A stretch of DNA of 64,000 bases from Paracoccus sp. R12_2 (GCF_017744015.1 NZ_JAGHRA010000007.1:124001-188000); one strand, 5' to 3'; positions 8,827 through 18,466 are shown, counted from the first letter of the stretch. The notes: a model not told the origin generated them from the sequence alone. A program made the numbers and translations.

Positions 8827-10323
8827 ATGTTCGAGAATCTGTCCGACCGGCTTGGCGGCGTCTTCGACCGGCTGACCAAGCAGGGTGCGCTGTCCGAGGA
8901 TGACGTCACCGCCGCCATGCGCGAGGTACGCGTCGCCCTGCTGGAGGCCGACGTCTCGTTGCCGGTGGCACGCAGCTTCGTCAAATCGGTGACGTCCAAG
9001 GCGACCGGCGCGGCGGTCACGAAATCGGTCACGCCGGGCCAGCAGGTCGTCAAGATCGTTCATGACGAACTGATCAAGGTTCTGCAGGGCGACGAAGAGC
9101 CCGAGGCCCTGCGCATCGACAACCCGCCCGCGCCGATCCTGATGGTCGGCCTGCAGGGTTCGGGCAAGACCACCACGACGGCAAAGCTGGCCAAGCGCCT
9201 GAAGGATCGGGAAAAGAGACGCGTCCTGATGGCCTCGCTGGACACGAACCGTCCGGCGGCCATGGAACAGTTGGCCATCCTGGGCCAGCAGATCGGCGTC
9301 GATACCCTGCCGATCGTGCCGGGCCAGACCGCGACCCAGATCGCGCAGCGCGCCAAGCAGCAGGCCAGTCTTGGCGGCTACGACGTCTACATGCTGGACA
9401 CCGCCGGCCGTCTGCATATCGACCAGGTCCTGATGGACGAGGTTCAGGCGGTCCGCGACATCGCCAACCCGCGCGAGACGCTGCTGGTCGTCGATGGCCT
9501 GACGGGTCAGGACGCGGTGAATGTCGCGACTGAATTCGACGGCAAGGTCGGCGTTTCGGGCGTCGTGCTGACCCGGATGGACGGCGACGGGCGCGGCGGT
9601 GCCGCCCTGTCGATGCGCGCCGTGACCGGCAAGCCGATCCGCTTTGTCGGTCTGGGCGAGAAGATGGATGCGCTGGAAGGTTTTGACGCACAGCGAATCG
9701 CCGGTCGCATCCTTGGCATGGGCGATATCGTCGCGCTGGTCGAAAAGGCCCAGGAAGTGCTGGAGGTCGAGCAGGCCGAGCGCATGATGAAGCGGTTCCA
9801 GAAGGGTCTGTTCAACATGAACGACCTGAAGGGCCAGCTGGAACAGATGCAGAAGATGGGCGGGATGCAGTCCATCATGGGCATGATGCCGGGCATGCAG
9901 AAAATGGCCAAACAGGCCGAGGCCGCGGGCATGGACGACAGCGCCATTCGCCGCCAGGTCGCGCTGATCAATTCCATGACCAAGAAGGAACGCGCCAATC
10001 CCGCGATCCTGCAGGCCAGCCGCAAGAAACGCATCGCCGCCGGAGCCGGCATGGATGTGGCCGAACTGAACCGGCTGCTGAAGATGCAGCGGCAGATGGC
10101 CGACACGATGAAGAAGCTGGGAAAAATGGGCAAGGGTGGCATGCTGAAGCAGGCCATGCGCGCGATGACCGGCAAGGGCGGCGGCCTGCCTGACATGGAC
10201 AACATGGACCCGTCGAAGATGGCCGAGGCGACCAAGATGCTGCAGGACCCCAAGGGGCTGGGCGGCGATCTGTCCAAGGCCGGGCTGCCCGGTGGCCTGT
10301 CGGGCATGTTCGGCAAGAAATAA
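8827..10323 (+). CDS. ffh: Signal recognition particle protein Ffh
   Basis: 498-residue GTPase of the signal recognition particle, which with 4.5S RNA targets nascent membrane proteins to FtsY. The start at 8827 (MFENLSDRLGG) follows an AGGAGG at 8815-8820. The N domain is followed by the G domain with P-loop GLQGSGKTTT (near residue 108), DTNRPAA, DTAGR and TRMDGD, then the methionine-rich M domain from about residue 330, full of MM and GM pairs that bind signal peptides and RNA. The 4.5S RNA gene is not in this window. Its receptor gene, ftsY, is 30 kb away. Confidence 0.98.
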   Translation: MFENLSDRLGGVFDRLTKQGALSEDDVTAAMREVRVALLEADVSLPVARSFVKSVTSKATGAAVTKSVTPGQQVVKIVHDELIKVLQGDEEPEALRIDNPPAPILMVGLQGSGKTTTTAKLAKRLKDREKRRVLMASLDTNRPAAMEQLAILGQQIGVDTLPIVPGQTATQIAQRAKQQASLGGYDVYMLDTAGRLHIDQVLMDEVQAVRDIANPRETLLVVDGLTGQDAVNVATEFDGKVGVSGVVLTRMDGDGRGGAALSMRAVTGKPIRFVGLGEKMDALEGFDAQRIAGRILGMGDIVALVEKAQEVLEVEQAERMMKRFQKGLFNMNDLKGQLEQMQKMGGMQSIMGMMPGMQKMAKQAEAAGMDDSAIRRQVALINSMTKKERANPAILQASRKKRIAAGAGMDVAELNRLLKMQRQMADTMKKLGKMGKGGMLKQAMRAMTGKGGGLPDMDNMDPSKMAEATKMLQDPKGLGGDLSKAGLPGGLSGMFGKK

Positions 10324-10326
10324 TCC

Positions 10327-10863
10327 ATGACGACGACCGCCCCCCTTTCGGCTGACGCGCCGGTGCTGAAGACTCAGCGCCTGATCCTGCGCGTGCCAGA
10401 GGCGGGGGATCTTGCGGCATATGCGGCCTTCCTGGCCGACGCCGATGCATCACGCTTCTACGGCGGGCCGATGCGGCGGGATCAGGCCTATGGCGTGCTG
10501 TGCCGCGATATCGGCCACTGGCATCTGCGCGGCTTCGGCAAGTTCGCGATCATCCTTGACGGCAAGACCTTGGGCGGCTGCGGCATCGTTCATCCCGAAG
10601 GCTGGCCAAGCCATGAACTGACCTGGTGGCTGCTGCCCGAAGCGCGCGGCACCGGAATTGCGCAAGAGGCGTCGGCAGCGGTCCTGTCCTGGGCACGCGA
10701 CAGCCTTGGCTTGACCGAGGTCGAGACGCATTTTCGCGACGACAACATCGCCGCTTGCCGCCTGACGGAAAAGCTGGGCGGACGCAAGCTGCGTCGCGCA
10801 AAGTTTCCCGATGGTGCCGCGCGCGATGTCTATGGCATCTCGACGCTGGGGGCCGCGCGATGA
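10327..10863 (+). CDS. GNAT-family N-acetyltransferase (RimJ/RimL-like)
   Basis: 178-residue acetyltransferase of the GNAT fold, RimJ/RimL subgroup. It opens with LKTQRLILRVPEAGDLAAYA, typical of this subgroup, and has the acetyl-CoA-binding region with WLLPEARGTGIAQEA near residues 100-115. It follows ffh by three bases and overlaps the next acetyltransferase by ATGA, so it is part of the ffh-trmD transcription block. The acceptor may be a protein N-terminus or a small molecule; not determinable here. Confidence 0.88.
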   Translation: MTTTAPLSADAPVLKTQRLILRVPEAGDLAAYAAFLADADASRFYGGPMRRDQAYGVLCRDIGHWHLRGFGKFAIILDGKTLGGCGIVHPEGWPSHELTWWLLPEARGTGIAQEASAAVLSWARDSLGLTEVETHFRDDNIAACRLTEKLGGRKLRRAKFPDGAARDVYGISTLGAAR

Positions 10864-11408
10864 TCCTGCTGTCACCGACACCCATCCTGACCACCCGGCG
10901 ACTGACGCTGCGCGCGCCCATGGGCAGCGACTGGCCCGCGTGGCGCGATTTCGCGGCCAGCGACAGGTCGCGCTTTATCCGCCCCAAGGACAGCAACGAT
11001 GCCACGGCGTGGCGCGCGTTCGGGCACGTGATCGGCCATTGGGCGATGCGCGGCTGGGGCATGTTCGTCTTCTGCCTGCAGGGCGATGACACGCCGCTTG
11101 GCATGGCCGGACCTTGGTTCCCCGAGGGCTGGCCCGAACGCGAGATCGGCTGGACCGTCTGGTCGCCCATGGCCGAGGGCAAGGGCTATGCGTTCGAGGC
11201 CGCCCGCGCCGCGCGGGCGCACGCCCATGGCGCACTGGGATGGGATGGGGCCGTCAGCTATATCGCGCCCGACAATCGCCGTTCCATCGCGCTTGCCGAA
11301 CGCCTTGGCGCGACCCGCGACGATGCCGCGCCCGTACCGCACCCGGACGAACCCTGCCTTGTCTATCGCCATCCTTCCCCAGCCCCAAGCCAAGGAAGCG
11401 CAGCATGA
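10860..11408 (+). CDS. GNAT-family N-acetyltransferase (second, tandem)
   Basis: 182-residue paralogue of the preceding acetyltransferase. The N-terminus is [20 protein letters not shown], and the acetyl-CoA loop region is [17 protein letters not shown]. Its ATG overlaps the upstream stop, and its own stop overlaps the chorismate mutase start (both ATGA), so three genes are coupled. Tandem RimL-like acetyltransferases upstream of a chorismate mutase look like a conserved Rhodobacteraceae arrangement (recollection, not checked). Substrate unknown. Confidence 0.87.
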   Translation: MILLSPTPILTTRRLTLRAPMGSDWPAWRDFAASDRSRFIRPKDSNDATAWRAFGHVIGHWAMRGWGMFVFCLQGDDTPLGMAGPWFPEGWPEREIGWTVWSPMAEGKGYAFEAARAARAHAHGALGWDGAVSYIAPDNRRSIALAERLGATRDDAAPVPHPDEPCLVYRHPSPAPSQGSAA

Positions 11409-11713
11409 CCGATCCCGCGATCCGTGCGGCAAACCTGCTGAAGGAACACCGCGCCAGCATCGACCGGCTGGACGCGATCCTTGTCTATACCTTGGCCGAA
11501 AGGTTCAAGCACACCCAATCCGTCGGCCGCCTCAAGGCCGACCACGACCTTCCTCCGTCCGATCCCACGCGCGAAGCGCAACAGATCGAGCGGCTGGAAC
11601 GCCTCGCGCGCGAGGCCGATCTGGACCCGGAATTCGCGCGCAAATTCCTGAATTTCGTGATCGCCGAAGTGATCCGGCATCACGAGCAACATCAATCGCA
11701 GGCTGGGGCCTGA
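11405..11713 (+). CDS. Chorismate mutase, AroQ class
   Basis: 102-residue all-helical AroQ-type chorismate mutase converting chorismate to prephenate, the first step to phenylalanine and tyrosine. The long first helix [20 protein letters not shown] carries the substrate-binding arginine, and [23 protein letters not shown] provides the second Arg/Lys set. Length fits the monofunctional form. The ATG overlaps the upstream acetyltransferase stop. It lies 38 bases before rpsP, a recurrent neighbour in Rhodobacteraceae (from memory). Confidence 0.92.
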   Translation: MTDPAIRAANLLKEHRASIDRLDAILVYTLAERFKHTQSVGRLKADHDLPPSDPTREAQQIERLERLAREADLDPEFARKFLNFVIAEVIRHHEQHQSQAGA

Positions 11714-11751
11714 AGCCCCGCCAAATCAGCCATTTCAAAGGAGAAACTAGA

Positions 11752-12114
11752 ATGGCCGTCAAGATCCGTCTCGCCCGTGGTGGTTCCAAGAAGCGCCCCC
11801 ACTATGCCATCGTCGCCGCCGACACGCGCATGCCGCGCGACGGCCGCTTCCTGGAAAAGCTGGGCACCTACAACCCGCTGCTGCCCAAAGACAGCGAAGA
11901 CCGCATCAAGATGGATGTGGAACGCGTGCAGCACTGGCTGGCGCAGGGCGCCCAGCCCACTGACCGCATCGCGCGCTTCCTGGAAGCCGCCGGCGTGCGC
12001 GACAAGGCCGAGCGCAAGAACATGAAGAAGGCCGAGCCGGGCGACAAGGCCAAGAAGCGGGCCGAGGAAAAGGCCGCGAAAGCCGCCGCCCCGGCCGAAG
12101 AAGCGGCTGAATAG
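11752..12114 (+). CDS. rpsP: 30S ribosomal protein S16
   Basis: 120-residue small-subunit ribosomal protein. [20 protein letters not shown] is the unmistakable S16 N-terminus, and [13 protein letters not shown] follows. The C-terminus has an alanine/lysine/glutamate-rich extension of about 35 residues, common in alphaproteobacteria. An AAAGGAGA ribosome site precedes the ATG. It begins the rpsP-rimM-trmD-rplS ribosomal operon. Confidence 0.98.
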   Translation: MAVKIRLARGGSKKRPHYAIVAADTRMPRDGRFLEKLGTYNPLLPKDSEDRIKMDVERVQHWLAQGAQPTDRIARFLEAAGVRDKAERKNMKKAEPGDKAKKRAEEKAAKAAAPAEEAAE

Positions 12115-12116
12115 CC

Positions 12117-12284
12117 CTGTCTCGTGCTCTGAAGCTTGCCGCCGTTGCCGCGCTCCTGCTCGGCAGCGGCCTGATCGTGCAGTGCTGGCGCATCAACGAC
12201 CAAATCGACATCTGCCTCGATGACTCCGCCGTTCTGTCATACGATCCTGACGATCCAAGATGTGAGGAATGGTTTGACCGATGA
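12117..12284 (+). CDS. Small predicted exported or membrane-anchored protein between rpsP and rimM
   Basis: A 55-codon open frame that occupies exactly the gap between rpsP and rimM. It ends in TGA at 12282-12284, overlapping the rimM start region. The product begins [20 protein letters not shown] (a single hydrophobic segment) and continues with a short acidic tail containing IDICLDD and, 16 residues later, RCEEWFDR. A hydrophobic start followed by two cysteines in such a short tail resembles small uncharacterised Rhodobacterales proteins. There is no ATG, GTG or TTG in frame between the preceding stop (12108-12110) and the hydrophobic segment; the first usable codon would be CTG at 12117. 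The start is therefore uncertain and the gene is a candidate only. Confidence 0.5.
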   Translation: MSRALKLAAVAALLLGSGLIVQCWRINDQIDICLDDSAVLSYDPDDPRCEEWFDR

Positions 12285-12774
12285 TCGCATTTGCGTCGGC
12301 GCGATTGCCGGGGCCTTCGGGGTCAAGGGCGAGGTGCGGCTGAAAAGCTTCTGCGCCGAACCTTCGGACATCGCGGGCTACGGCCCGCTGACGACCGAGG
12401 ATGGCAAGCGCAGCTTTACCGTGAAGCTGACGCGCCCGGTCACCGGGGGGCTTGGCGCGCGCCTGTCGGGCGTGGCCACGCGCGAAGATGCCGAAGCGCT
12501 GAAGGGCACCACGCTGTGGGCCCCGCGCGCCGCCCTGCCCTCGCTGCCCGATGATGAATTCTACCATGCCGACCTGATCGGTCTGGAGGTCGTCGATACC
12601 GGCGGGCAGGTTCTGGGCCGCGTTCGCGCAATCTTCGATCACGGCGCGGGCGACATCCTTGAGGTTGTGGGCGGCCGTGACACGTTGCTGCTGCCCTTCA
12701 CCCGTGCGGTCGTGCCGACCGTGGACCTGACCGCCCGACGGATCGTCGCCGATCCCCCGGAAAGCGACGAATGA
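12274..12774 (+). CDS. rimM: 16S rRNA processing protein RimM
   Basis: 166-residue 30S maturation factor that binds S19 and aids assembly of the 30S head. The core reads [20 protein letters not shown], with the PRC-barrel C-terminal half around [19 protein letters not shown] choose the TTG at 12274 (giving MTDDRICVG) because GAGGA lies five bases upstream and family members start this way. A longer ATG frame from 12220 would add 18 unconserved residues. The stop overlaps trmD by ATGA. Confidence 0.93.
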   Translation: MTDDRICVGAIAGAFGVKGEVRLKSFCAEPSDIAGYGPLTTEDGKRSFTVKLTRPVTGGLGARLSGVATREDAEALKGTTLWAPRAALPSLPDDEFYHADLIGLEVVDTGGQVLGRVRAIFDHGAGDILEVVGGRDTLLLPFTRAVVPTVDLTARRIVADPPESDE

Positions 12775-13640
12775 CGGACGCTGCGAAGTCCCACGGCCGC
12801 CTGTCGATCCGGCCCAGCCTGCGGCCACGCGACCTGATGGCCGAGCCGCAGGTCGCAGGTGTCTGGACCGCCAGCGTCATCACCCTGTTCCCCGAGGCGT
12901 TTCCCGGCATTCTCGGCCTGTCGCTGACAGGCCGGGCATTGTCTCAGGGACTGTGGAACCTGCGCACGGTGCCCTTGCGCGAATTCGGCGTCGGCAGGCA
13001 CCGGAATGTAGACGACACCCCCGCCGGCGGCGGCGCGGGCATGGTGATCCGCGCGGATGTGATGGACGCCGCCCTGCGCGACGCCCGGCGGCACGCCGCT
13101 GGACCCGTCCTTTACATGTCCCCGCGCGGCAAACCCCTGACCCAGGCCCGCGCCCGCGCACTGGCCGACGGCCCCGGCGTGACCCTGATCTGCGGCCGTT
13201 TCGAAGGCGTGGATCAGCGCGTTCTGGACGCCCACGAGGTCGAGGAAATCAGCATCGGCGACTATGTCCTGACCGGCGGCGAGATCGCCGCTCAGGTCTT
13301 GATCGACGCGACGGTTCGCCTTATACCGCGCGTGCTGGGGAATCAGGACTCTCTGGCCGAGGAATCCTTTTCCATCGGCAATCGGGGCCTGCTCGAAGCT
13401 CCTCAGTACACGAAGCCCGCCCTGTGGGAAGGCCGCGAGATCCCGGATGTTCTTCTTTCGGGCAATCACGCGGCCATTCATGCTTGGCGGGAAACCGAGG
13501 CCGAAAGGCTGACCAAGGAACGCCGCCCCGACCTGTGGCGGGCATTTGCGGAAACGCAGATGGACCCGGCTAAGGACCGACAGCTCTCGGGCGCATCAGA
13601 CCAATCGCGGAATCACCGCGAGCATGACAAGGAACCCTAG
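12771..13640 (+). CDS. trmD: tRNA (guanine-N1)-methyltransferase
   Basis: 289-residue SPOUT-class methyltransferase that makes m1G37 in tRNAs reading CNN and related codons, preventing frameshifts. Recognisable motifs are [45 protein letters not shown] and the knotted SAM site [11 protein letters not shown]. Compared with E. coli TrmD (255 residues) there is an N-terminal leader of about 30 residues and a polar C-terminal tail. It is translationally coupled to rimM and two bases from rplS. Confidence 0.97.
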   Translation: MTDAAKSHGRLSIRPSLRPRDLMAEPQVAGVWTASVITLFPEAFPGILGLSLTGRALSQGLWNLRTVPLREFGVGRHRNVDDTPAGGGAGMVIRADVMDAALRDARRHAAGPVLYMSPRGKPLTQARARALADGPGVTLICGRFEGVDQRVLDAHEVEEISIGDYVLTGGEIAAQVLIDATVRLIPRVLGNQDSLAEESFSIGNRGLLEAPQYTKPALWEGREIPDVLLSGNHAAIHAWRETEAERLTKERRPDLWRAFAETQMDPAKDRQLSGASDQSRNHREHDKEP

Positions 13641-13642
13641 CG

Positions 13643-14020
13643 ATGAATCTGATCGCAGAACTTGAAGCCGAGCAGATCGCCGAGCTTGGCAAGACCATTC
13701 CCGATTTCAAGGCCGGCGACACCGTTCGCGTCGGCTACAAGGTGACCGAAGGCACCCGGACCCGTGTGCAGGCCTATGAAGGCGTCTGCATCTCGCGCAA
13801 GGGCGGCAACGGCATCGCAGCCAGCTTTACCGTGCGCAAGATCAGCTTTGGTGAGGGCGTCGAGCGGGTCTTCCCGCTGTATTCGACGAACATCGATGCG
13901 ATCGAGGTGGTGCGCCGCGGCAAGGTTCGCCGCGCCAAGCTGTACTATCTGCGCGATCGTCGCGGCAAGTCGGCCCGTATCGCCGAAAAAACCAACTACA
14001 AGCCCAAAGCCGGCGCCTGA
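13643..14020 (+). CDS. rplS: 50S ribosomal protein L19
   Basis: 125-residue large-subunit protein at the 30S/50S interface. Signature segments are [34 protein letters not shown] and [19 protein letters not shown]. An AAGGA ribosome site lies before the ATG, inside the end of trmD. It is followed after 11 bases by rpmE, forming the tail of the ribosomal operon. Confidence 0.98.
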   Translation: MNLIAELEAEQIAELGKTIPDFKAGDTVRVGYKVTEGTRTRVQAYEGVCISRKGGNGIAASFTVRKISFGEGVERVFPLYSTNIDAIEVVRRGKVRRAKLYYLRDRRGKSARIAEKTNYKPKAGA

Positions 14021-14031
14021 GAGGTCCCCCG

Positions 14032-14253
14032 ATGAAAAAAGGCATTCACCCCGAATATCACATGATCGACGTCAAGATGACCGACGGAACGGTCTATCAA
14101 ACGCGCTCCAGCTGGGGCGCCGAAGGCGACACGCTGTCGCTGGACATCGATCCGACCACGCACCCTGCCTGGACCGGCGGCTCTTCGCGCCTGATGGACA
14201 CCGGCGGTCGCGTGTCGAAGTTCAAGAACAAATACGCGGGCCTCGGCTTCTGA
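14032..14253 (+). CDS. rpmE: 50S ribosomal protein L31
   Basis: 73-residue L31. It starts [20 protein letters not shown], typical of the family, and ends with [12 protein letters not shown]. None of the four zinc-binding cysteines of the C+ form are present, so this is the zinc-independent type in sequence, though its position with rplS is the usual one for alphaproteobacterial rpmE. A strong terminator follows. Confidence 0.95.
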   Translation: MKKGIHPEYHMIDVKMTDGTVYQTRSSWGAEGDTLSLDIDPTTHPAWTGGSSRLMDTGGRVSKFKNKYAGLGF

Positions 14254-14278
14254 TCCGCCCCACGGACGATACAGACGA

Positions 14279-14305
14279 AACGCCGCCCCCAAGGGCGGCG
14301 TTTTT
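14279..14305 (+). terminator. Intrinsic terminator after rpmE
   Basis: Ten-base-pair GC-rich stem (AACGCCGCCC / GGGCGGCGTT) with loop CCAA and a T run (TTTTT at 14301-14305). It ends the ribosomal operon and faces the convergent acyltransferase gene. Confidence 0.9.
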
Positions 14306-14315
14306 CATTCTGGCG

Positions 14316-15239
14316 TCAGGTCAGCAACGCCAGCACCGGACGGCGCCGTTCGGACCCCAGCCACCATGCGACCCCTAGCGCGACAGCCGCCACCACCAGC
14401 GCCTTGACGTTTCCGGACAAGCCAAAGCGGCTGGCCGAAATCATGATCAGGATATGGCTGAAATAGACGAACGCCGCCATCGATGCGATGCGTTTGCCGT
14501 CCCAACCCCCACTGGCTTGGCGCGCGCCAAGAAACAGCAAAGGCGCCGCCAGATAGAGGCTGAACAGGGTATCAACCCCGAAACCACCACCCGCTATCCG
14601 GAACCAGACCATACTTTCGACAGCGACCAGGATCAGCGCCAATGCGGGCCATTGCCAGCGTATCCTGGGCAGGGGCTCGGCAAGCGCCAGAAGATACCCC
14701 GTCGCAAAGAAGGGAAAGATCACGAACAGCCCGTTGCGGTAATAGTCCAACGACATCGTGACACGTCCCGACAGAACCAGCCATTGCAGGATCAGCCCGG
14801 TCAAGGCGCAGCTTGCGGCGACCAGCGCCAGCGGCACTGCACCCGCCCGATGCAGCGCGGCCACCAGCAACGCGCCGATCAGCAGTCCCGGCAGAAACCA
14901 CAGGTGAAAATAGCCGAACAGGACCGTCTGCAGGACATGCCCGACAGAGGTAAAGTCCGGCCCATAGATCGGCAGGTAGATGACCATCCACAGCGCATAG
15001 ACCGAAAGGATCCTCAGGGCATAGGCGCGCGCACGGCCCGACCGAAGCGCGCCCAGGAAGAAGAATCCGGCGATCAGGGCGAAGACCGGCACGGCAAGGC
15101 GAAAGATCCCGTTCACCAGCACCTGTTGCGCCACCGCGCCGATCCCGTCCGGGAATCCCGTGTGCAGCGCGATCACGCAAAGCGCCAGCACAAGGCGCAA
15201 AGGGTCGATCGCGCTGTTTCGGTTCGTCATCTGGGTCAT
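14316..15239 (-). CDS. Acyltransferase family 3 membrane protein
   Basis: 307-residue integral membrane protein of the acyltransferase-3 (OafA/WecH-like) family, which O-acetylates sugars of surface polysaccharides or similar acceptors. The first helix contains IDPLRLVLALCVIALHTGFP; the histidine after the first helix and the R-x10-H arrangement are family features. About ten hydrophobic segments follow. There is no fused SGNH domain. It stands alone, convergent with the ribosomal operon, and no polysaccharide genes are nearby, so the acceptor is unknown. Confidence 0.85.
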   Translation of the reverse strand: MTQMTNRNSAIDPLRLVLALCVIALHTGFPDGIGAVAQQVLVNGIFRLAVPVFALIAGFFFLGALRSGRARAYALRILSVYALWMVIYLPIYGPDFTSVGHVLQTVLFGYFHLWFLPGLLIGALLVAALHRAGAVPLALVAASCALTGLILQWLVLSGRVTMSLDYYRNGLFVIFPFFATGYLLALAEPLPRIRWQWPALALILVAVESMVWFRIAGGGFGVDTLFSLYLAAPLLFLGARQASGGWDGKRIASMAAFVYFSHILIMISASRFGLSGNVKALVVAAVALGVAWWLGSERRRPVLALLT

Positions 15240-15326
15240 CCGACCTCCGCTGTCTATCCAACCGGATAAACAGCCGAGGCGGGCCAGGGTTCACCTCGCT
15301 AAAAGCTGTCGGTCAAATTCCGCCCA

Positions 15327-17285
15327 TCAGGCCGCAGCGGCTCCCGGCTCGACCAGCGCCACGATGTCCATCATGATCGTGTTCAACTGGAAATCCTTTG
15401 GCGTGTAAACCCGCGTGACCCCCATCGCCAGCAAGCGTCGTGCATCTTCGTCGGGGATGATACCGCCGACGACAACCGGGGTCTTGCCCAGACCTGCCTC
15501 GCGCATTCGCGTCATCAGATCCTCGATCAGCGGAAGGTGGCTGCCCGACAGGATCGACAGCCCGACCACATGCGCTTCTTGTTCCTGCGCGCGGGCGACG
15601 ATCTGTTCGGGGGTCAGGCGGATCCCCTCGTAGGTGATGTCCATGCCGCAATCGCGGGCCCGAAAGGCGATCTGTTCGGCACCGTTCGAATGGCCGTCAA
15701 GCCCTGGCTTGCCGACCACGAATTTCAGACGGCGCCCCAGCCGGGCGCTGACCGCATCGACCGCCTCGCGGATCTCTTCCAATCCCTCGGTCCGGTTCGA
15801 CGGGCTGGCCGCGACGCCGGTAGGCCCGCGATACTCGCCATGCACCTCGCGCATCACGCCTGCCCATTCGCCGGTCGTCACCCCGGCCTTCGCCGCATCG
15901 ATGGATGCAGGCATGACGTTGCGCCCCTGCTGCGCGGCCGTGCGCAACGCCTGCAGCGCCGCACGGACGGCCTGCTCGTCGCGATCCGCCTTCCAGGCGT
16001 TCAGCCGGTCGATCTGGTCCTGCTCGACCTCTGGATCGACGACCATGATGCCACCATCGCCTGCCGTCAGTGGCGAGGGTTCGCCCTGCTGCCAGCGGTT
16101 CACCCCAACCACGACCGTCTCGCCAGCCTCGACCCGGTTCAGCCGTTCGGCATTCGCCTCGACCAACCGCGATTTCATGTAGTCGATGGCGGCGATCGCG
16201 CCGCCCATCTCGTCCAGCAGGCGCAATTCATCGCGCGCGCCCTGTTTCAGTTCGCCGACCTTGGCCTCGATCGCCGGGTTGCCGTCGAACAGGTCGGCAT
16301 ATTCCAGAAGATCCGTCTCATAGGCCAGGATCTGTTGCATCCGCAGCGACCATTGCTGATCCCATGGGCGCGGCAACCCCAGCGCCTCGTTCCAGGCAGG
16401 CAACTGCACGGCCCTGGCTCGTGCGTTCTTGGACAATGTGACGGCCAGCATCTCCAGCAGGATGCGATAGACGTTGTTTTCGGGCTGCTGTTCGGTCAGG
16501 CCAAGGCTGTTGACCTGCACACCATAGCGAAAGCGGCGGAACTTCGGGTCTTCGATCCCGTACCGCTCGGCCGTGATCTCGTCCCACAATTCGGTAAAGG
16601 CGCGCATCTTGCACAACTCGGTCACGAAGCGGATGCCTGCGTTCACGAAAAAGCTGATCCTGCCAACCATGGCCGGGAAGTCGGCCTCGGGCACCTTGGT
16701 CTTCAGGTCGTCCAGCACGGCGATGGCGGTGGCCAGCGCGTAGGCCAGTTCCTGCTGCGGCGTCGCCCCGGCCTCTTGCAGGTGATAGGAACAGACATTC
16801 ATCGGGTTCCATTTCGGCAGATGTTCGCGGGTATAGGCCGCGACATCCGTGATCATGGCAAGGCTAGGCTTGGGCGGGCAGATATAGGTGCCGCGCGACA
16901 GGTATTCCTTGATCAGGTCGTTCTGCACCGTGCCCTGCAGCCGGGCGATGTCGGCGCCCTGCTCCTCGGCGACAGCGATATACAGCGACAGAAGCCATGG
17001 CGCCGTCGCGTTGATCGTCATCGAGGTGTTCATCTGTTCCAGCGGGATCTGATCGAACAGCGCACGCATGTCCCCCAGGTGGCAGACCGGCACACCGACC
17101 TTGCCGACCTCGCCCCGGGCAAGGATATGGTCGCTGTCATAGCCGGTCTGGGTGGGCAGATCGAAGGCCACCGACAAGCCGGTCTGACCCTTGGCAAGAT
17201 TGCCGCGATACAGCGCGTTCGATTTCTCGGCGGTCGAATGGCCCGCATAGGTGCGGAACAGCCAGGGTTTGTCCTTCTCGGCCAT
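15327..17285 (-). CDS. ecm: Ethylmalonyl-CoA mutase
   Basis: 652-residue coenzyme-B12-dependent mutase converting (2R)-ethylmalonyl-CoA to (2S)-methylsuccinyl-CoA in the ethylmalonyl-CoA pathway of acetyl-CoA assimilation. The N-terminal barrel includes LFRTYAGHSTAEKSNALYR and FDLPTQTGYDSDH; the C-terminal B12 domain has VGKPGLDGHSNGAEQIA, containing the DxHxxG lower-ligand motif. The all-in-one single chain of about 650 residues and the AGHSTAEKSNALY segment distinguish Ecm from methylmalonyl-CoA mutase and isobutyryl-CoA mutase. An AAGGAA ribosome site precedes the ATG. It is monocistronic; other pathway genes (ccr, mcd, mcl) are not in the window. Confidence 0.92.
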   Translation of the reverse strand: MAEKDKPWLFRTYAGHSTAEKSNALYRGNLAKGQTGLSVAFDLPTQTGYDSDHILARGEVGKVGVPVCHLGDMRALFDQIPLEQMNTSMTINATAPWLLSLYIAVAEEQGADIARLQGTVQNDLIKEYLSRGTYICPPKPSLAMITDVAAYTREHLPKWNPMNVCSYHLQEAGATPQQELAYALATAIAVLDDLKTKVPEADFPAMVGRISFFVNAGIRFVTELCKMRAFTELWDEITAERYGIEDPKFRRFRYGVQVNSLGLTEQQPENNVYRILLEMLAVTLSKNARARAVQLPAWNEALGLPRPWDQQWSLRMQQILAYETDLLEYADLFDGNPAIEAKVGELKQGARDELRLLDEMGGAIAAIDYMKSRLVEANAERLNRVEAGETVVVGVNRWQQGEPSPLTAGDGGIMVVDPEVEQDQIDRLNAWKADRDEQAVRAALQALRTAAQQGRNVMPASIDAAKAGVTTGEWAGVMREVHGEYRGPTGVAASPSNRTEGLEEIREAVDAVSARLGRRLKFVVGKPGLDGHSNGAEQIAFRARDCGMDITYEGIRLTPEQIVARAQEQEAHVVGLSILSGSHLPLIEDLMTRMREAGLGKTPVVVGGIIPDEDARRLLAMGVTRVYTPKDFQLNTIMMDIVALVEPGAAAA

Positions 17286-17424
17286 CGCAATTCCTTGGCA
17301 ACAATATTTCAGTTGATACCCGGATACAGAAACAATGATGCGTCGTCAATTCGCCGCATCGCGGCAATACCACGGAAAAATGCTGCGACTGCGCCATTGC
17401 CGACGATGCAGGATGCACGAATCA

Positions 17425-17454
17425 TTCGGCGGGCGACTGACATCGCCCGCCGAA
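17425..17454 (-). terminator. Hairpin ending the ectoine operon
   Basis: Perfect 12-bp stem TTCGGCGGGCGA / TCGCCCGCCGAA with a six-base loop, 23 bases past the doeB stop and before ecm. It lacks a long T run, so it may terminate or protect the long transcript's 3' end. Confidence 0.6.
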
Positions 17455-17476
17455 CACCGAAAGCCTGTGTCCTCGT

Positions 17477-18466
17477 TCAGAGCGTCGCGATGACCGCAAC
17501 GCAGTCGCCGGACTGGATCAGCCCCGGAAAATGGCGCGCCGCGATGACTCCGTCGCGATTGGCCGTGACCTCGACCGGCGCGACGCCGGTCCGGTCGGGC
17601 GGCCAGATCTGCGCGATGGGCTGACCCGCCTTCACCTGATCGCCCAGATCGGCCAGAGGGTGCATCAGCCCATCGCGCGTGGCGAAATGGAAGCAATCAC
17701 CATCCGGCATGTCCAGCATCACGCTGTCTTCCGGGCATTCGATCCGACCGGACAGAATCCCGGCGTGGCGAAGCACGTTTCTTGCGCCCCGGATCGCGAT
17801 CTCGGCCGAACGCGCCGTCGCGGTGCCACCGCCGCCCAGCTCGGTCGTGACGAAGACCTTTCCCTGCGCCTCGACCGTGGTGTCGAACATGCCGACACTG
17901 TCGATTTCCAGCATCATCATCGTATAGGGCGCGCCGAACGCCCGAACCGCCTCGACGCATTTCGCCTGCTGGTCCTTGTCGTCCAGATAATGCGCGGCCG
18001 CATAGGGAAGGAAATCCAGCGTCTTGCCGCCGGAATGATAGTCCAGCACGATGTCCGACATCGGAACCAGCACATCGGCAAAGTAATGGGCGATCTTCTG
18101 GCTGACGGTGCCATCAGGCCGCCCCGGGAAGGCGCGGTTCAGGTTGACCTGATCGATCGGGCTGACCCGCGTTCCCGTGCGAAACGCGGGGTAGTTCATG
18201 TAGGGAACGATGATGACGCGACCGCTGACGTCCTGGGGCTGGATTTCCCATGACAGCGCCTGCAGCGCGATCGGACCTTCGTATTCATCGCCGTGATTGC
18301 CCCCCGTCAGAAGGGCGGTCGGCCCCTTGCCGTTGGCGATCACGGTGATCGGGATCATCACGCTGCCCCATGCGCTGTCGTTGCGCGAATAGGGCAGACG
18401 CAGAAAGCCGTGATGCTTGCCCTTGGCGTCAAGATCGACGGTCGGAGTGATCGGATTCACGCTCAT
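17477..18466 (-). CDS. doeB: N-alpha-acetyl-L-2,4-diaminobutyrate deacetylase
   Basis: 329-residue zinc carboxypeptidase-like (AstE/AspA, M14) deacetylase that turns N-alpha-acetyl-2,4-diaminobutyrate, the product of ectoine ring opening, into diaminobutyrate and acetate. The zinc-site motif is GGNHGDEYEG (H58, E61) with the third ligand H144 in DYHSGG. The start at 18466 overlaps the doeA stop by ATGA; the longer reading frame upstream is doeA in another frame. It is the last gene of the ectoine operon. Also called EutE in Ruegeria. Confidence 0.93.
   Translation of the reverse strand: MSVNPITPTVDLDAKGKHHGFLRLPYSRNDSAWGSVMIPITVIANGKGPTALLTGGNHGDEYEGPIALQALSWEIQPQDVSGRVIIVPYMNYPAFRTGTRVSPIDQVNLNRAFPGRPDGTVSQKIAHYFADVLVPMSDIVLDYHSGGKTLDFLPYAAAHYLDDKDQQAKCVEAVRAFGAPYTMMMLEIDSVGMFDTTVEAQGKVFVTTELGGGGTATARSAEIAIRGARNVLRHAGILSGRIECPEDSVMLDMPDGDCFHFATRDGLMHPLADLGDQVKAGQPIAQIWPPDRTGVAPVEVTANRDGVIAARHFPGLIQSGDCVAVIATL

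Noticed and set aside
15537-17624. A 695-codon plus-strand frame
   Set aside because: It is antisense to ecm, which has unmistakable family motifs; the shadow product matches nothing.
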